Source: Closterium sp. Naga37s-1 (lineage: Eukaryota; Streptophyta; Zygnematophyceae; Desmidiales; Closteriaceae). From it: a stretch of DNA of 64,000 nucleotides. The DNA lies in assembly GCA_947471745.1 (NCBI GenBank), contig CANJKZ010000473.1, forward strand, positions 811,001-875,000, given 5' to 3'. This document shows, piece by piece, positions 37,301 through 54,147 of the stretch. Each line of letters begins with the position of its first letter. The first letter of the stretch is position 1. The notes beneath the pieces were generated by a model, which made no database searches, was not told the DNA's origin, and was given only the letters and a program-made list of their open reading frames with translations. A program made the position numbers and the translations under genes.

Positions 37301-40300
37301 TTACCATTGCGCGGCGTTACCATTGCGCGGCGTTACCATTGCGCGGCGTTACCATTATGCGGCGTTACCATTACGCGGCGTTACCATTACGCGGCGTTAC
37401 CGTTACGCGGCATTACCGTTACGCGGCATTACCATTACGCGGCATTACCATTACGCGGCATTACCATTACGCGGCGTTACCATTACGCGGCGTTACCATT
37501 ACGCGTCGTTACCATTACGCGGCGTTACCATTACGCGGCGTTACCATTATGCGGCGTTACCATTACGCGGCGTTACCATTACGCGGCCTTACCATTACGC
37601 GACGTTTCCATTACGCGGCATTACCATTACGCGGCGTTACCATTACGCGGCATTACCATTACGCGGCGTTACCATTACGCGGCGTTACCATTACGCGGCG
37701 TTTCCATTACGCGGCGTCACCATTACGCGGCGTTACCATTACGCGGCGTTACCATTACGCGGCGTTACCATTACGCGGCATTACCATTACGCGGCATTAC
37801 CATTACGCGGCGTTACCATTACGCGGCGTTACCATTGCGCGGCGTTACCATTGCGCGGCGTTACCATTGCGCGGCGTTACCATTGCGCGGCGTTACCATT
37901 ATGCGGCGTTACCATTACGCGGCGTTACCATTACGCGGCGTTACCATTACGCGGCGTTACCATTACGCGGCGTTACCATTACGCGTCGTTACCATTACGC
38001 GGCGTTACCATTACGCGGCGTTACCATTATGCGGCGTTACCATTACGCGGCGTTACCGTTACGCGGCGTTACCGTTACGCGGCATTACCATTACGCGGCA
38101 TTACCATTACGCGGCATTACCATTACGCGGCGTTACCATTACGCGGCGTTACCATTACGCGGCGTTACCATTACGCGTCGTTACCATTACGCGGCGTTAC
38201 CATTACGCGGCGTTACCATTATGCGGCGTTACCATTACGCGGCGTTACCATTACGCGGCCTTACCATTACGCGACGTTTCCATTACGCGGCATTACCATT
38301 ACGCGGCGTTACCATTACGCGGCATTACCATTACGCGGCGTTACCATTACGCGGCGTTACCATTACGCGGCGTTACCATTACGCGGCGTTTCCATTACGC
38401 GGCGTCACCATTACGCGGCGTCACCATTACGCGGCGTTACCATTACGCGGCATTACCATTACGCGGCATTACCATTACGCGGCGTTACCATTACGCGGCG
38501 TTACCATTACGCGGCGTTACCATTGCGCGGCGTTACCATTGCGCGGCGTTACCATTGCGCGGCGTTACCATTGCGCGGCGTTACCATTGCGCGGCGTTAC
38601 CATTGCGCGGCGTTACCATTGCGCGGCGTTACCATTATGCGGCGTTACCATTACGCAGCGTTACCATTACGCGGCGTTACCGTTACGCGGCATTACCATT
38701 ACGCGGCATTACCATTACGCGGCATTACCATTACGCGGCGTTACCATTACGCGGCGTTACCATTACGCGGCGTTACCATTACGCGTCGTTACCATTACGC
38801 GGCGTTACCATTACGCGGCGTTACCATTATGCGGCGTTACCATTACGCGGCGTTACCATTACGCGGCCTTACCATTACGCGACGTTTCCATTACGCGGCA
38901 TTACCATTACGCGGCGTTACCATTACGCGGCATTACCATTACGCGGCGTTACCATTACGCGGCGTTACCATTACGCGGCGTTTCCATTACGCGGCGTCAC
39001 CATTACGCGGCGTTACCATTACGCGGCGTTACCATTACGCGGCGTTACCATTACGCGGCATTACCATTACGCGGCATTACCATTACGCGGCGTTACCATT
39101 ACGCGGCGTTACCATTGCGCGGCGTTACCATTGCGCGGCGTTACCATTGCGCGGCGTTACCATTGCGCGGCGTTACCATTGCGCGGCGTTACCATTGCGC
39201 GGCGTTACCATTACGCGGCGTTACCATTACGCGGCGTTACCATTACGCGGCGTTACCATTACGCGGCGTTACCATTACGCGGCGTTACCATTACGCGTCG
39301 TTACCATTACGCGGCGTTACCATTACGCGGCGTTACCATTATGCGGCGTTACCATTACGCGGCGTTACCATTACGCGGCGTTACCGTTACGCGGCGTTAC
39401 CATTACGCGGCGTTACCATTACGCGGCGTTACCATTACGCGGCGTTACCATTACACGGCGTTTACGCGGCGTTACCATTACGCGGCGTTACCATTACGCG
39501 GCGTTACCATTACGCGGCGTTACCATTACGCGGCGTTACCATTACGCGGCGTTACCATTACGCGGCGTTACCATTACGCGGCGTTACCATTACGCGGCGT
39601 TACCATTACGCGGCGTTACCATTACGCGGCATTACCATTACGCGGCATTACCATTACGTGGCATTACCATTACGTGGCATTACCATTACGAGGCGTTACC
39701 ATTACGCGGCGTTTACTCGGCGTTACCATTACGCGGCATTACCATTACGCGGCATTACCATTACGCGGCATTACCATTACGCGGCATTACCATTACGCGG
39801 CATTACCATTACGCGGCGTTACCATTACGCGGCGTTACCATTACGCGGCGTTACCATTACGTGGCGTTACCATTACGCGGCGCTACCATTACGCGGCGTT
39901 ACCATTACGCGGCGTTACCATTACGCGGCATTACCATTACGCGGCATTACCATTACGCGGCATTACCATTACGTGGCGTTACCATTACGCGGCGTTACCA
40001 TTACGCGGCGTTGCCATTACGCGGCGTTACCATTACGCGGCGTTACCATTACGCGGCGTTACCATTACGCGGCGTTACCATTACGTGGCGTTACCATTAC
40101 GTGGCGTTACGATTACGTGGCGTTACCATTACGCGGCATTACCATTACGCGGCGTTACCATTACGTTGCGTTACCATTACGTGGCGGAAGTCTTTTTGAG
40201 TCGCATCCTTCCTCAACCAACTCTCTGTGTCTCCTCGACCCCCCAGCGCTCCCCCACCCGCCCAGCGCCCACCGCTCCACCCAGCAGACGCGGAACTCCT

Positions 40301-43300
40301 GAGGGATGACGATGCGAGTGTGAAGCACAGGGAGGGCGCGGGGGGAGCAGCAGGGGGCGCGGGCGGGACGGGCGCGCTGAGAGTGAAGGAGAGGCCTACA
40401 GATGCTGGGCTGAGCTGGCTGGTGCACACTCAGTACATCTCTGCTGCTGGCTCTGGCAGTGCTCCCAAGAAGGTGAGTGTTGGTTTTGGGGGAAATGGGA
40501 GGGGCGGCGCGGCGCACAGTGAGTGGGAGGGCGCGGGGGCAGCAGCAGGGGGGGCGGGCGGGACGGGCGCGTTGAGACGCTGGGTTGAGCTGGCTCGTGC
40601 ACACTCAGTACATCTCCGCTGCTGGCTCTGGCAGTGCTCCCAAGAAGGTGGGTTGGTTATCCCCCTGTTCGTGTGGATAACTCAAAGAGAGACCTCATGC
40701 TGTTGCCATTGGGCTCGCTGCCATGGGGCTGGCTGGGGCTGGCTGGGGCAGGACCTCTTCATCTGTGAACTTTTTACTTTTCAGTTGACTTCTAAGCTTG
40801 CTCACTCTGATAGCTCACTGTTTTCGCTGTTTTGTCTCCACTCTCCTCTCCCTCTCGGTGTGTGACTGTACAGAGGGTGCTTAATGAGAAGGAGGCGAAG
40901 CTGCTGGCGCTGCAGCTGGAGCTGGCAGATGAGCAGATATACAGTACAAGGTGAGTGTACATCTTAAGGTACATGTGTATATATATATAAAAATATATAT
41001 ATATATATATATATATAGACAAGCGAGTCCAATTGGTCATGCACATTGCTTCGCGTTTCCCCTCACCTGCCCTTTCAGTTGACTCAAACTGACTCAAGGC
41101 TTTCCCTGCCGGCCCCCCTTTCCCCCTGGACCCTTTTCCCATCCCTCCCAGGGAGGGGCAGATCCGGTACATCGAGGAATCTTTTCAGGCTGCCCGGAAG
41201 CCGCCCGTGCACCCGTCGAACCCGGCCCTTGAGGCAGTGGAGGTGCTGCCGGTGCTGCCGCTCTTCTCCCTGGCCGGCCGCCAGTTTGTGCATCTCGTGT
41301 TTGACGACACTCCTCTGGCTGACTCGCCTGCACACATGCACTTGAAGGAGGAGCAGAAGAAGGAGATGGAGGCGCGGGTGAGTGTTCGTGCAAGGTGGAT
41401 GGGTTTTCCCCGGGGGATTTAAGGCAGGTGGTGGGATGGGATGGACTGGGTTGCTGCCCGCCCGTGCACCCGTCGAACCCGGCCCTTGAGGCAGTGGAGG
41501 TGCTGCCGGTGCTGCCGCTCTTCTCCCTGGCCGGCCGCCAGTTTGTGCATCTCGTGTTTGACGACACTCCTCTGGCTGACTCGCCTGCACACATGCACTT
41601 GAAGGAGGAGCAGAAGAAAGAAATGGAGGCGCGGGTGAGTGACTCTTCTGGAGGGAGGGGCGTTCTGCTTTGTCTCGTACAGTACAACACACACTATCAC
41701 ACATGCACCCAAGCATTTCCTCCATCCCTCCCTCCCTGCCTTCCTCCGTGCATCCCTCCGGACCCTCACTGCCTCCGTCCCTCGCCTTTGCCTCCCTCCC
41801 CCCCCATCTCCAGGCGATAATGAAGAATTTCAAGGTGGCAGCACCAGGAGGAGGGTTTTTTAGGCGCCTCAAAAATTGCCTCCGTCCCTCGCCTTTGCCT
41901 CCCTCCCGCCCCATCTCCAGGCGATAATGAAGAATTTCAAGGTGGCAGCGCCAGGGGGAGGGGAGCCGCAGTCGTTCGTGGCATATATGGTGCCCAACAA
42001 GCGCGAGGTGAGGCCCATTGACTGAGGTTGACTGGGGTTGAGTGAGGTTGAGTGAGGTTGAGTGAGGTGAGCCACACACCCACCCACCTTGGAAGGGGAG
42101 GGAGCCACAGTCCTTTGTGGCATATATGGTGCCCAACAAGCGGGAGGTGAGGCCCATCGACTGAGGTTGGCTGGGGTTGACTTCTGAGGCGCCTCAAAAG
42201 GGGGAGGGGAGCCACAGTCATTCTTGGCATACATGGTGCCCAACAGACGCGAGGTGAGGCCATTGAGTGTATGAATGCATGCATGCACGAATGTTCATTC
42301 ATTGGCATTTGACTGTTTTTCTTTCTTAACCTCCAAGGTTCATCATGGAGTAGCTGCAAACCTGTTTTTCTTTCTTAACCTCCCCTTTCTTAACCTCCCC
42401 TTTCTTAACCTCCCCTTTCTTAACCTCCCCTTTCTTAACCTCCCCTTTCTTAACCTCCCCTTTCTTAACCTCCCCTTTCTTAACCTCCCCTTTCTTAACC
42501 TCCCCTTTCTTAACCTCCACTATCCCAATTTTCATGTTTCTTTCCCTCGTGTCTTGGCTCTGGGTGCAGTTGGGTAAAAAGCTGAGGGAGGGGGAGAGTG
42601 CGCGCTATGACTGGGTGCGAGAATACCACTGGAAGGTACGTACGGCTGCATGCATGGTATTTTACGAGTAAGAACTATAAACTTTTCTGTCTTCCCAACA
42701 TCAGCCCCCCCCTTTAGTGATATCCAAAGGCTATTAGTCTGTATCTCCTCAAAACCCCCCCTCCCCTCTTGTCTTTTCCAAACCCTGTCTTGATTCGAAG
42801 TCCCTTTCCTACCTTCTTCCCTCCTCTAACGCCCCCACCCCTTCACTTACACTCCACATGTTTCTCACTCTTTAACTCTTCCAGGTGGCCAAGGGGGAGC
42901 AAGGGCGAGAAATCTTCTCCTTCCCGACCCAACCCAACCCCTCTGCACCCCTTCACTTACACTCCACCTGTTTCTCACTCTTGCTCTCCCAGGTGGCCAA
43001 GGGGGAGCAAGGGCGAGGAACCTTCCTCTTCTGTTTCAACAAGGACAGTGTGACTTACCTTGTGAGTCAGCTCCTAGGTCAAAACTTGCATTGTGAGTCA
43101 GCTCCTAGGTCAAACCTTGCATTGTGAGTCAACTTCTGGGTCAAACCTTGCATTGTGAGTCAACTTCTGGGTCAAACTTTGTGTTGTGAGTCAACTTCTA
43201 GGTCAAACTTTGTGTTGTGAGTCAACTTCTAGGTCAAACTTTGTGTTGTGAGTCAACTCCTGGGTCAAACCTTCTATTGTGCATGGATGTGCCTGCAATG

Positions 43301-44837
43301 GAAACGTGCTTGTACCTTCCTCTTCTGTCAACAAGGACAGTGTGACTTACCTTGTGAGTCAACACCTCCTGGGTCAAATTTTACCTTGTGTTGTGGGAAA
43401 ACTTCTGGGGAAAAGCTTGTGTTGTGCATGAATGTGCCTGCAATGCAACCAAGCTCGTGCCCCTGTTGCTTGCTCATTCCTTTCTTTCACACTGTCGCTG
43501 TATTGGTGCGACTTTTGAGGAATCTCAAAAGAATGTGCCTGCAATGCAAACAAGCTCGTGCCCCTGTTGCACACTGAATGTGCCCCAGGGGCACGAGCAC
43601 ACTGAATGTGCCCCTGCTCATTCCTTTCTTCCACACTGTCGCTGCAAACTCAACACAAGTAGGGCACTTCGCATCAAGACAAATCTTCTCTCCAGTCTCT
43701 GAAATATTTATTGGAAAGAAAAGAGCGTCAATGATCAACCGTCTCTTTCTCTCTGTCCTCGCATCATGCGTCCGTGCAACCTCGATTCCTCCCCATCTCT
43801 CCCCACCTCGTCTCATCTCTCCTTAACTCTCCTCATCCCTCCTCATCTCTCTGCTCGTGATCTCCCCCTGTTCGCTCCCACCTCCCAGCCAATCAACACA
43901 AAGCTCACAGTGGCAAAGAGAAAGGCCAAGGAGGGAGGCAAGGCGAAGGGCGAGGAGGGAGAGAGAGTGGAGCTGCCCGTTCCCTCCAAGGTACTGTGCT
44001 GTGTTTGTCGCCCACGTGTTGTGTTCACCGGCCAGATGTTGCGCTTGCCGCCCACATGTTGTGTTTGCCGCCCAGAGTGCAGAGTGTTTTTGTGATGCAT
44101 CGGTTTCAGATTTGTGCAGCGGAAGCATATGTGACACTTTTTGGTGGATGTGAAAACATGTAATCTCTCCCCCCCCTCTCCGCCCCCCACCCCCCCTCCG
44201 CCCCCCCCCGGTTCCGCACGCTTTTGAAATTGAAAACTGCGTGCCATTGCCCCCGTTTCTGCAAACTTTCCGCTGCCGCCCTTCCATACATTAGATCACC
44301 GTGCGGAACCGATCGGGGGAAGACGCAGAGGAGGAGGATGAGGGAGGCGAGAGGCGGCGACGTGCAGTGGAGAGGGAGGAGGATGAGGAGGAGGAGGAGC
44401 ATGAGGGACGGAGAGGGAGGGGAGCGAGGCGGGGAAGAGACGAGGAAGAGGAGGAAGAGGAGGAGGAAGAGAGGAGGGAGAAGAGGCGGAGGTATGGGAG
44501 TGAGGAGAGAGAGGAGAGGGGTGAGAGGGGGGGGAGGGGGGAGAGGGGAAGTGGTGGGAGGGCGGATGGGAGTGATGATGAGGGAGACGGGCGGAGGAGG
44601 CAGCAGGAGCATAGGGCAGACAGTGGCAGTAGTGGTGGTGGTGGGGGGACGAGGGGTGGAAGGGGTGGTGGTGGGGATGGGGGCAACAGTGAGAGTGAGA
44701 GTGAGAGGAGGGGGAGAGGGGAGGAGGATGAGCGAGGAGGGAGACAAGGAGGGGCGAGATTTGAGAGTGACGAGGAGAGAGGGGAAGGGGGGGGTAGAGG
44801 TCACAGACGCGGGATTATTGAGAGCGATTCCGAGTAA
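31311..44837 (+). CDS. PAF1: PAF1 subunit of the Paf1 transcription elongation complex (ELF7-like), 10 exons
   Basis: Exons 31311-32206, 32603-32779, 40247-40472, 40874-40950, 41152-41377, 41921-42007, 42570-42635, 42993-43061, 43889-43990 and 44295-44837 total 2469 nt (822 residues plus TAA), all phases matching. The N-terminus (about 1-290) is Pro-rich then His/Gln/Gly-rich. The Paf1 core starts with FQCRVRFTNTLPEPASQPKL and continues EPDLGIPLDLLDLSAY, DAELLRDDD, LSWLVHTQYIS, REGQIRYIEESF, SFVAYMVPN, REYHWKVAKG and FLFCFNKDSVTYLPI. The C-terminus is Glu/Arg/Gly-rich (acidic-basic tail), as in plant ELF7 and other Paf1 proteins. Paf1 travels with RNA polymerase II and supports histone H2B ubiquitination and H3K4 methylation. 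Start: first ATG in frame after an upstream TAG. Intron 2 is 7,467 bp and mostly satellite. Most internal exons have decayed copies. Confidence 0.93.
32445..32512 (+). repeat. Truncated copy of PAF1 exon 2
   Basis: The copy repeats the acceptor and the codons FTNTLPEAASQPKLLPL, then breaks into TGTGTGCTTGAGTCGACTCAA (last 14 nt palindromic). The intact exon starts at 32,603. Confidence 0.9.
32805..32940 (+). repeat. Decayed copy of PAF1 exon 2 end with donor
   Basis: The copy resembles 32,665-32,785 (RYSAYHVSTLEADHRHRLH to LDLLDLSAY then GTTAGT), with changes including a frame-breaking rearrangement. It sits at the start of the giant intron and ends in the same GGTTAGT donor. Confidence 0.9.
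32945..33030. repeat. (TCAG)n tetranucleotide repeat
   Basis: About 21 copies of TCAG/CAGT with one CGGT variant, between the decayed exon-2 copy and the satellite. Confidence 0.97.
33060..33108 (+). repeat. Partial copy of the PAF1 exon 3 acceptor region
   Basis: The stretch CCGTGTCTCTTCTCCCCCCC then AGTGCCCCGCCCCC parallels the true exon 3 border (CTGTGTCTCCTCGACCCCCC then AGCGCTCCCCCACCC at about 40,223-40,258). The satellite starts right after it, so the satellite lies between two versions of one splice border. Confidence 0.6.
33109..40187. repeat. 16-bp satellite filling PAF1 intron 2
   Basis: About 440 monomers of TTACCATTACGCGGCG, with variants TTACGCGGCA, TTGCGCGG, TTATGCGG, TTACGCGTCG, GCGTTTCC and GCGTCACC arranged in recurring blocks. 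No stop codon occurs in the consensus in any + frame, so frames stay open for up to 7.3 kb and give a 16-residue periodic translation; these are not genes. If the intron were retained, the PAF1 frame would stop near 32,850, before the array. Confidence 0.97.
40560..40650 (+). repeat. Copy of PAF1 exon 3 end
   Basis: The copy repeats ELARAHSVHLRCWLWQC in a shifted frame, i.e. the DNA of LSWLVHTQYISAAGSGSAPK plus the AAGAAG donor, with a small deletion. It follows the intact exon in intron 3. Confidence 0.85.
40975..41017. repeat. (AT)n microsatellite
   Basis: About 40 bp of AT dinucleotides interrupted by AAAA in PAF1 intron 4. Confidence 0.95.
41459..41640 (+). repeat. Near-identical copy of most of PAF1 exon 5
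   Basis: The copy repeats VHPSNPALEAVEVLPVLPLF through KEEQKKEMEAR and the GTGAGT donor of exon 5 (41,207-41,383), with only one or two base changes, but has no acceptor. It is the least diverged duplication in the window and so probably the most recent. Confidence 0.93.
41814..41876 (+). repeat. Upstream copy of PAF1 exon 6 start
   Basis: The acceptor plus AIMKNFKVAAPGGG codons precede the intact exon at 41,921. This copy ends in a palindrome around AGGCGCCT. Confidence 0.9.
42090..42256 (+). repeat. Two copies of the PAF1 exon 6 end
   Basis: Copies at about 42,095-42,152 and 42,200-42,257 repeat PQSFVAYMVPNKREV with the GAGGTGAGGCC donor. The second has NR for NK and an altered VILGIH-like stretch. 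Confidence 0.9.
42360..42517. repeat. 15-bp pyrimidine minisatellite
   Basis: About ten copies of CCTTTCTTAACCTCC in PAF1 intron 6, just before the exon 7 acceptor at 42,569. Each unit contains CTTAAC followed by pyrimidines, i.e. a branch-point-like motif plus polypyrimidine tract. Confidence 0.95.
42885..42925 (+). repeat. Upstream copy of PAF1 exon 8 start
   Basis: The acceptor and the VAKGEQGREIF codons precede the intact exon at 42,993. The copy then turns into intron that is itself repeated (CTTCACTTACACTCCAC). Confidence 0.88.
43055..43285. repeat. 31-bp minisatellite containing a splice donor in every unit
   Basis: About seven units of TTGTGAGTCAACTTC followed by (T/C)(A/G)GGTCAAACTTTG run directly from the exon 8 donor (CTT|GTGAGTC). 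The unit was evidently amplified from the exon-intron border. A second copy of the exon end (ACCTTCCTCTTCTGTCAACA..., three bases shorter) follows at 43,311-43,362. Confidence 0.93.
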
Positions 44838-45794
44838 TTCGTTTCAAGTGATTCTAACTGGTTCCGTGTGATCCAGTGGTGTTCAGAGTGAGTGAGTGAT
44901 TCTGATCAGTTGCCGTGGGACCAGAAATGAGACTGCCACGGTGAAGAATCTTCAGAGACTGCGAGAGGGAAGGCTGGGGGAGATGGGAGAGGTGGGTGGG
45001 AGAGGTGGGAGAGGTGGGTGGGAGAGGTGCGAGAGGTGGCAGATCCAGGCGGAAAACAGGAGTGCTTTGGTGTGGTAACCAGATGGCACTTGGTGGTGCT
45101 GCTGCTGATGAGGAATGGTGACTGGATAGATCAGCTTAGCAGGTTCTAGACTTGCCTCACTAAATGCTCCCCTTTGTTGGCATGAGACACCCTAGAGGGC
45201 ACACTGAAAGATGGAATTGCTCCGTTAGAACGGGCATTATAAGTTCACAAACCAACTCTCTGCCTCAAGTCTCGTAACACCTTGCCGTTCCTTTATGTGG
45301 CTGCCTTGTTGTAGTGGTACTGGTGGTATGCATTGTGAATGATGTACCGGTATGAAAGAACTCATGGGCAAGGGGTGAGGGTGTGCGGGTACACAAAGAT
45401 TTACCGCTACAAGTAACAGTTCCTCCTCCGATCTGAGCTGGTAGTACTGGTAGTTGTTCATGTTGACAAAAAAACTAAGAATTATTAGAAACGGGCATAC
45501 AAAGGGGTACAAGTAGCAACCCATACCTTCTCAAGTACAACCCAACATATGGTAGCCTAACAAATGTACACCTACAAATGTATAGTTTACTTTGACACAC
45601 CACCTACACTAAGTAAGGGGCAGTGCCAAGAAGACGAGAATCAGCTCAGGGCGGCACTACTAGTCTAGCCTCTGAGGCAAGAGGCCACAAGGCAAGAACA
45701 CCAAAATGTATGAGGTACAACTTGGAGCGGTACCACTAGAACAGCTCTGAGACAAAAGGCCACAAGGCCAGTCAATGAGTATAAACAGACAAAA
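44838..45794. other. Intergenic spacer after PAF1
   Basis: This should contain the PAF1 3' UTR and, on the minus strand, sequence 3' of the copia remnant. Two diverged copies of a CTTGTGGCCT(T/C)TTG(T/C)CTCAGAG segment lie at about 45,670-45,770. No LTR could be delimited. Confidence 0.4.
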
Positions 45795-46520
45795 TCACAT
45801 CAAGTGAGGTCCTAACAAGTGAGGTCCTTCTGGGACAAGGCCAAGCTGTGTCCAGAGTCGCTGATGATCACAAGACGGGAGCGCCTTGGTGAAAATATCA
45901 GCGGTGTTGGCTCCTGAGGCCAAGTGTACTACGCGTGCCTGGCCGCGCTGCTGCAGCTCACGCAGCAGGAAGTACTGTAGCTGGATGTGCTTCGCCTTGC
46001 CCTCTAGTCGAGGCTCCTGACAGTGGAGGATCATGGCCATGTTATCAACGAACAGGACTGGGGCAGAGCTAGGCGGCTCACTAATTCAGTGAGCAAGAAC
46101 GTCAGCCAGTGGAGCTCCTGAGCAGCCATAGCACTCGCGTAGATCTCTGCCTCACAGCTCGACTGTGCCACCGACGACGAGCGAGTGGACCTCCACGAGA
46201 CAGCCCCGGCGCCAAGGCTAAAGCAGTAGCCCTGAGAATGCCTGAGAGTCTCGATGTCGTCTTCCCACAACGCGTCAGTATGTCCCGTGAGTGCAATTGG
46301 CAATCGTCCTTCGAGCACAAGCCCCATGCCTGATGTACTAGCCAGATAGCGCAATACCCTCTTAGCAGCCGACCAGTGCTCAATTCGGCGTCTCCTAGTC
46401 GCAACAAAGCGAGCAAGGATGCTGAGTGGATGTGCGAGAACTGGACGAGTGCAGATAATCAGGTAGACGAGGCACCCCACTAGCTCTACGTTCTGACCAC
46501 TGGGCTCAACAGGGTCCGAG
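45795..46520 (-). mobile_element. Ty1/copia reverse transcriptase-RNase H remnant
   Basis: On the minus strand the frame to 46,031 reads the copia RT end (VGCLVYLIICTRP, HWSAAKRVLRYL) and the RNase H domain (LTGHTDALW, GYCFSLGAGAVSWRS, VAQSSCEAEIYA). A frameshift in a CCCC run near 46,060 moves the rest (VDNMAMILHCQEP, GKAKHIQLQYF, TADIFTKALP) to another frame ending at 45,795. Gag, protease, integrase and LTRs are not seen, so the copy is truncated and inactive. Confidence 0.9.
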
Positions 46521-46679
46521 AGCGTGTGGCCAACAGGCAGAAGAGTGGGCTGTGCAGAGGAGAACTGAAGGCCCGGAGAGGCGGGTGGTTGTCGCGTGGA
46601 GACGCCGTGCAATGTATCGTTGCCGTCCTGCCATCCACCATCTCGTTGCCGTCCTGCCATCCGCCATCGTGTTACCGTG

Positions 46680-47102
46680 GGAGCACGACAAGGTCACGTA
46701 CCATGTCGTGATGAGCCTCAAGTTCCATTTCTCTCCTCGTCTTCCTTGCTTTGTCCTGAAGGAGCTCAACGAGCTAAATAAGAAGTTTCAACGCCGAGCG
46801 GTGAGTGTGTCCTCTATCACGTTCAGGCAGGCTCATATTGAACATGACTAACCATCACCGTTTTCACTATGATGCAGGACATCACCCGAGTTGTGGGGAT
46901 GGTACAGAACACCTGCGAGAAGCTGAGGGCACGCTACGTGGAGCACGATGTCAACTTTCGCCGAGGACAGCGAAAACCTCACCTCGTTTCTCGAACAGCA
47001 CACCACTCCATCCCGACCTCTGGTTACAGTGGAGGGGATGGACGGAGAGGGCAACGCTGTAGCATATCGCTTGAAGCTTCACGAGATATGTTTCTGTTCT
47101 AG
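46680..47102 (+). pseudogene. hAT-like transposase-derived fragment
   Basis: A short spliced-looking piece reads LPCFVLKELNELNKKFQRR, a GTGAGT...GCAG intron (about 46,801-46,878), then DITRVVGMVQNTCEKLRARY. A frameshift near 46,955 gives AEDSENLTSFLEQH. The LNELNKKFQ, DIT..V, L.ARY and F..FLE pattern recalls hAT-derived (KIAA1586-like) proteins, but no catalytic core is present. Assignment by pattern only. Confidence 0.4.
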
Positions 47103-47430
47103 GTTGTACCAAGGTTTTATTGCACAATCGTTTGTTTAAAATAATGCCGGTTCTTGTCCTCCTTTCTGACGGATGCCGAGGACCTCCTGGTCCCTTGGTA
47201 CTGGTGGCTAACGCGGCACGCTAGTCAAAAATCTGATGCCACTTCATGTAATTGTTCAGACGGAGATTCCTGAATTTTTGCACGGAACAAAATATTGTGG
47301 GATACACGTCTCTGTGATTGTGTTGTGGAGAAAATCCTTGGTAAGTGTAGTATTTCGAATCAACATTGTCAAACACATGGGAAACAGTATACCTTCTTTC
47401 ACAAGCAAGTGCGTTTAACTCTTGACTTGA
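47103..47430. other. Spacer without visible features
   Basis: AT-richer spacer between the hAT-like fragment and the ALOG gene stop on the minus strand; probably the ALOG 3' UTR. Nothing else seen. Confidence 0.4.
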
Positions 47431-53879
<6,449 letters not shown>

Positions 53880-54006
53880 GCTGCTTGGCTGCTTGGTGTC
53901 TGGTTGGCAACCAGAGGCTGAGGTTGATGGTTGCGTGTTGACTCAGCCTGCTTCCCCCCTACGTGGACGTGGGAGAAATCAAGCATGGATGGAATAATGA
54001 CTCATT

Positions 54007-54147
<141 letters not shown>

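Noticed and set aside
32889..40309. Very long open frames (up to 2,436 codons) across the 16-bp satellite
   Set aside because: The monomer lacks stops in all sense frames and its length is not divisible by three, so every frame yields the same 16-residue periodic text. Three overlapping frames are equally open and the PAF1 exon phases require its removal.
41459..41640. A second functional PAF1 exon 5
   Set aside because: It keeps the donor but lacks the acceptor and first codons, and inclusion would repeat about 57 residues of the core domain.
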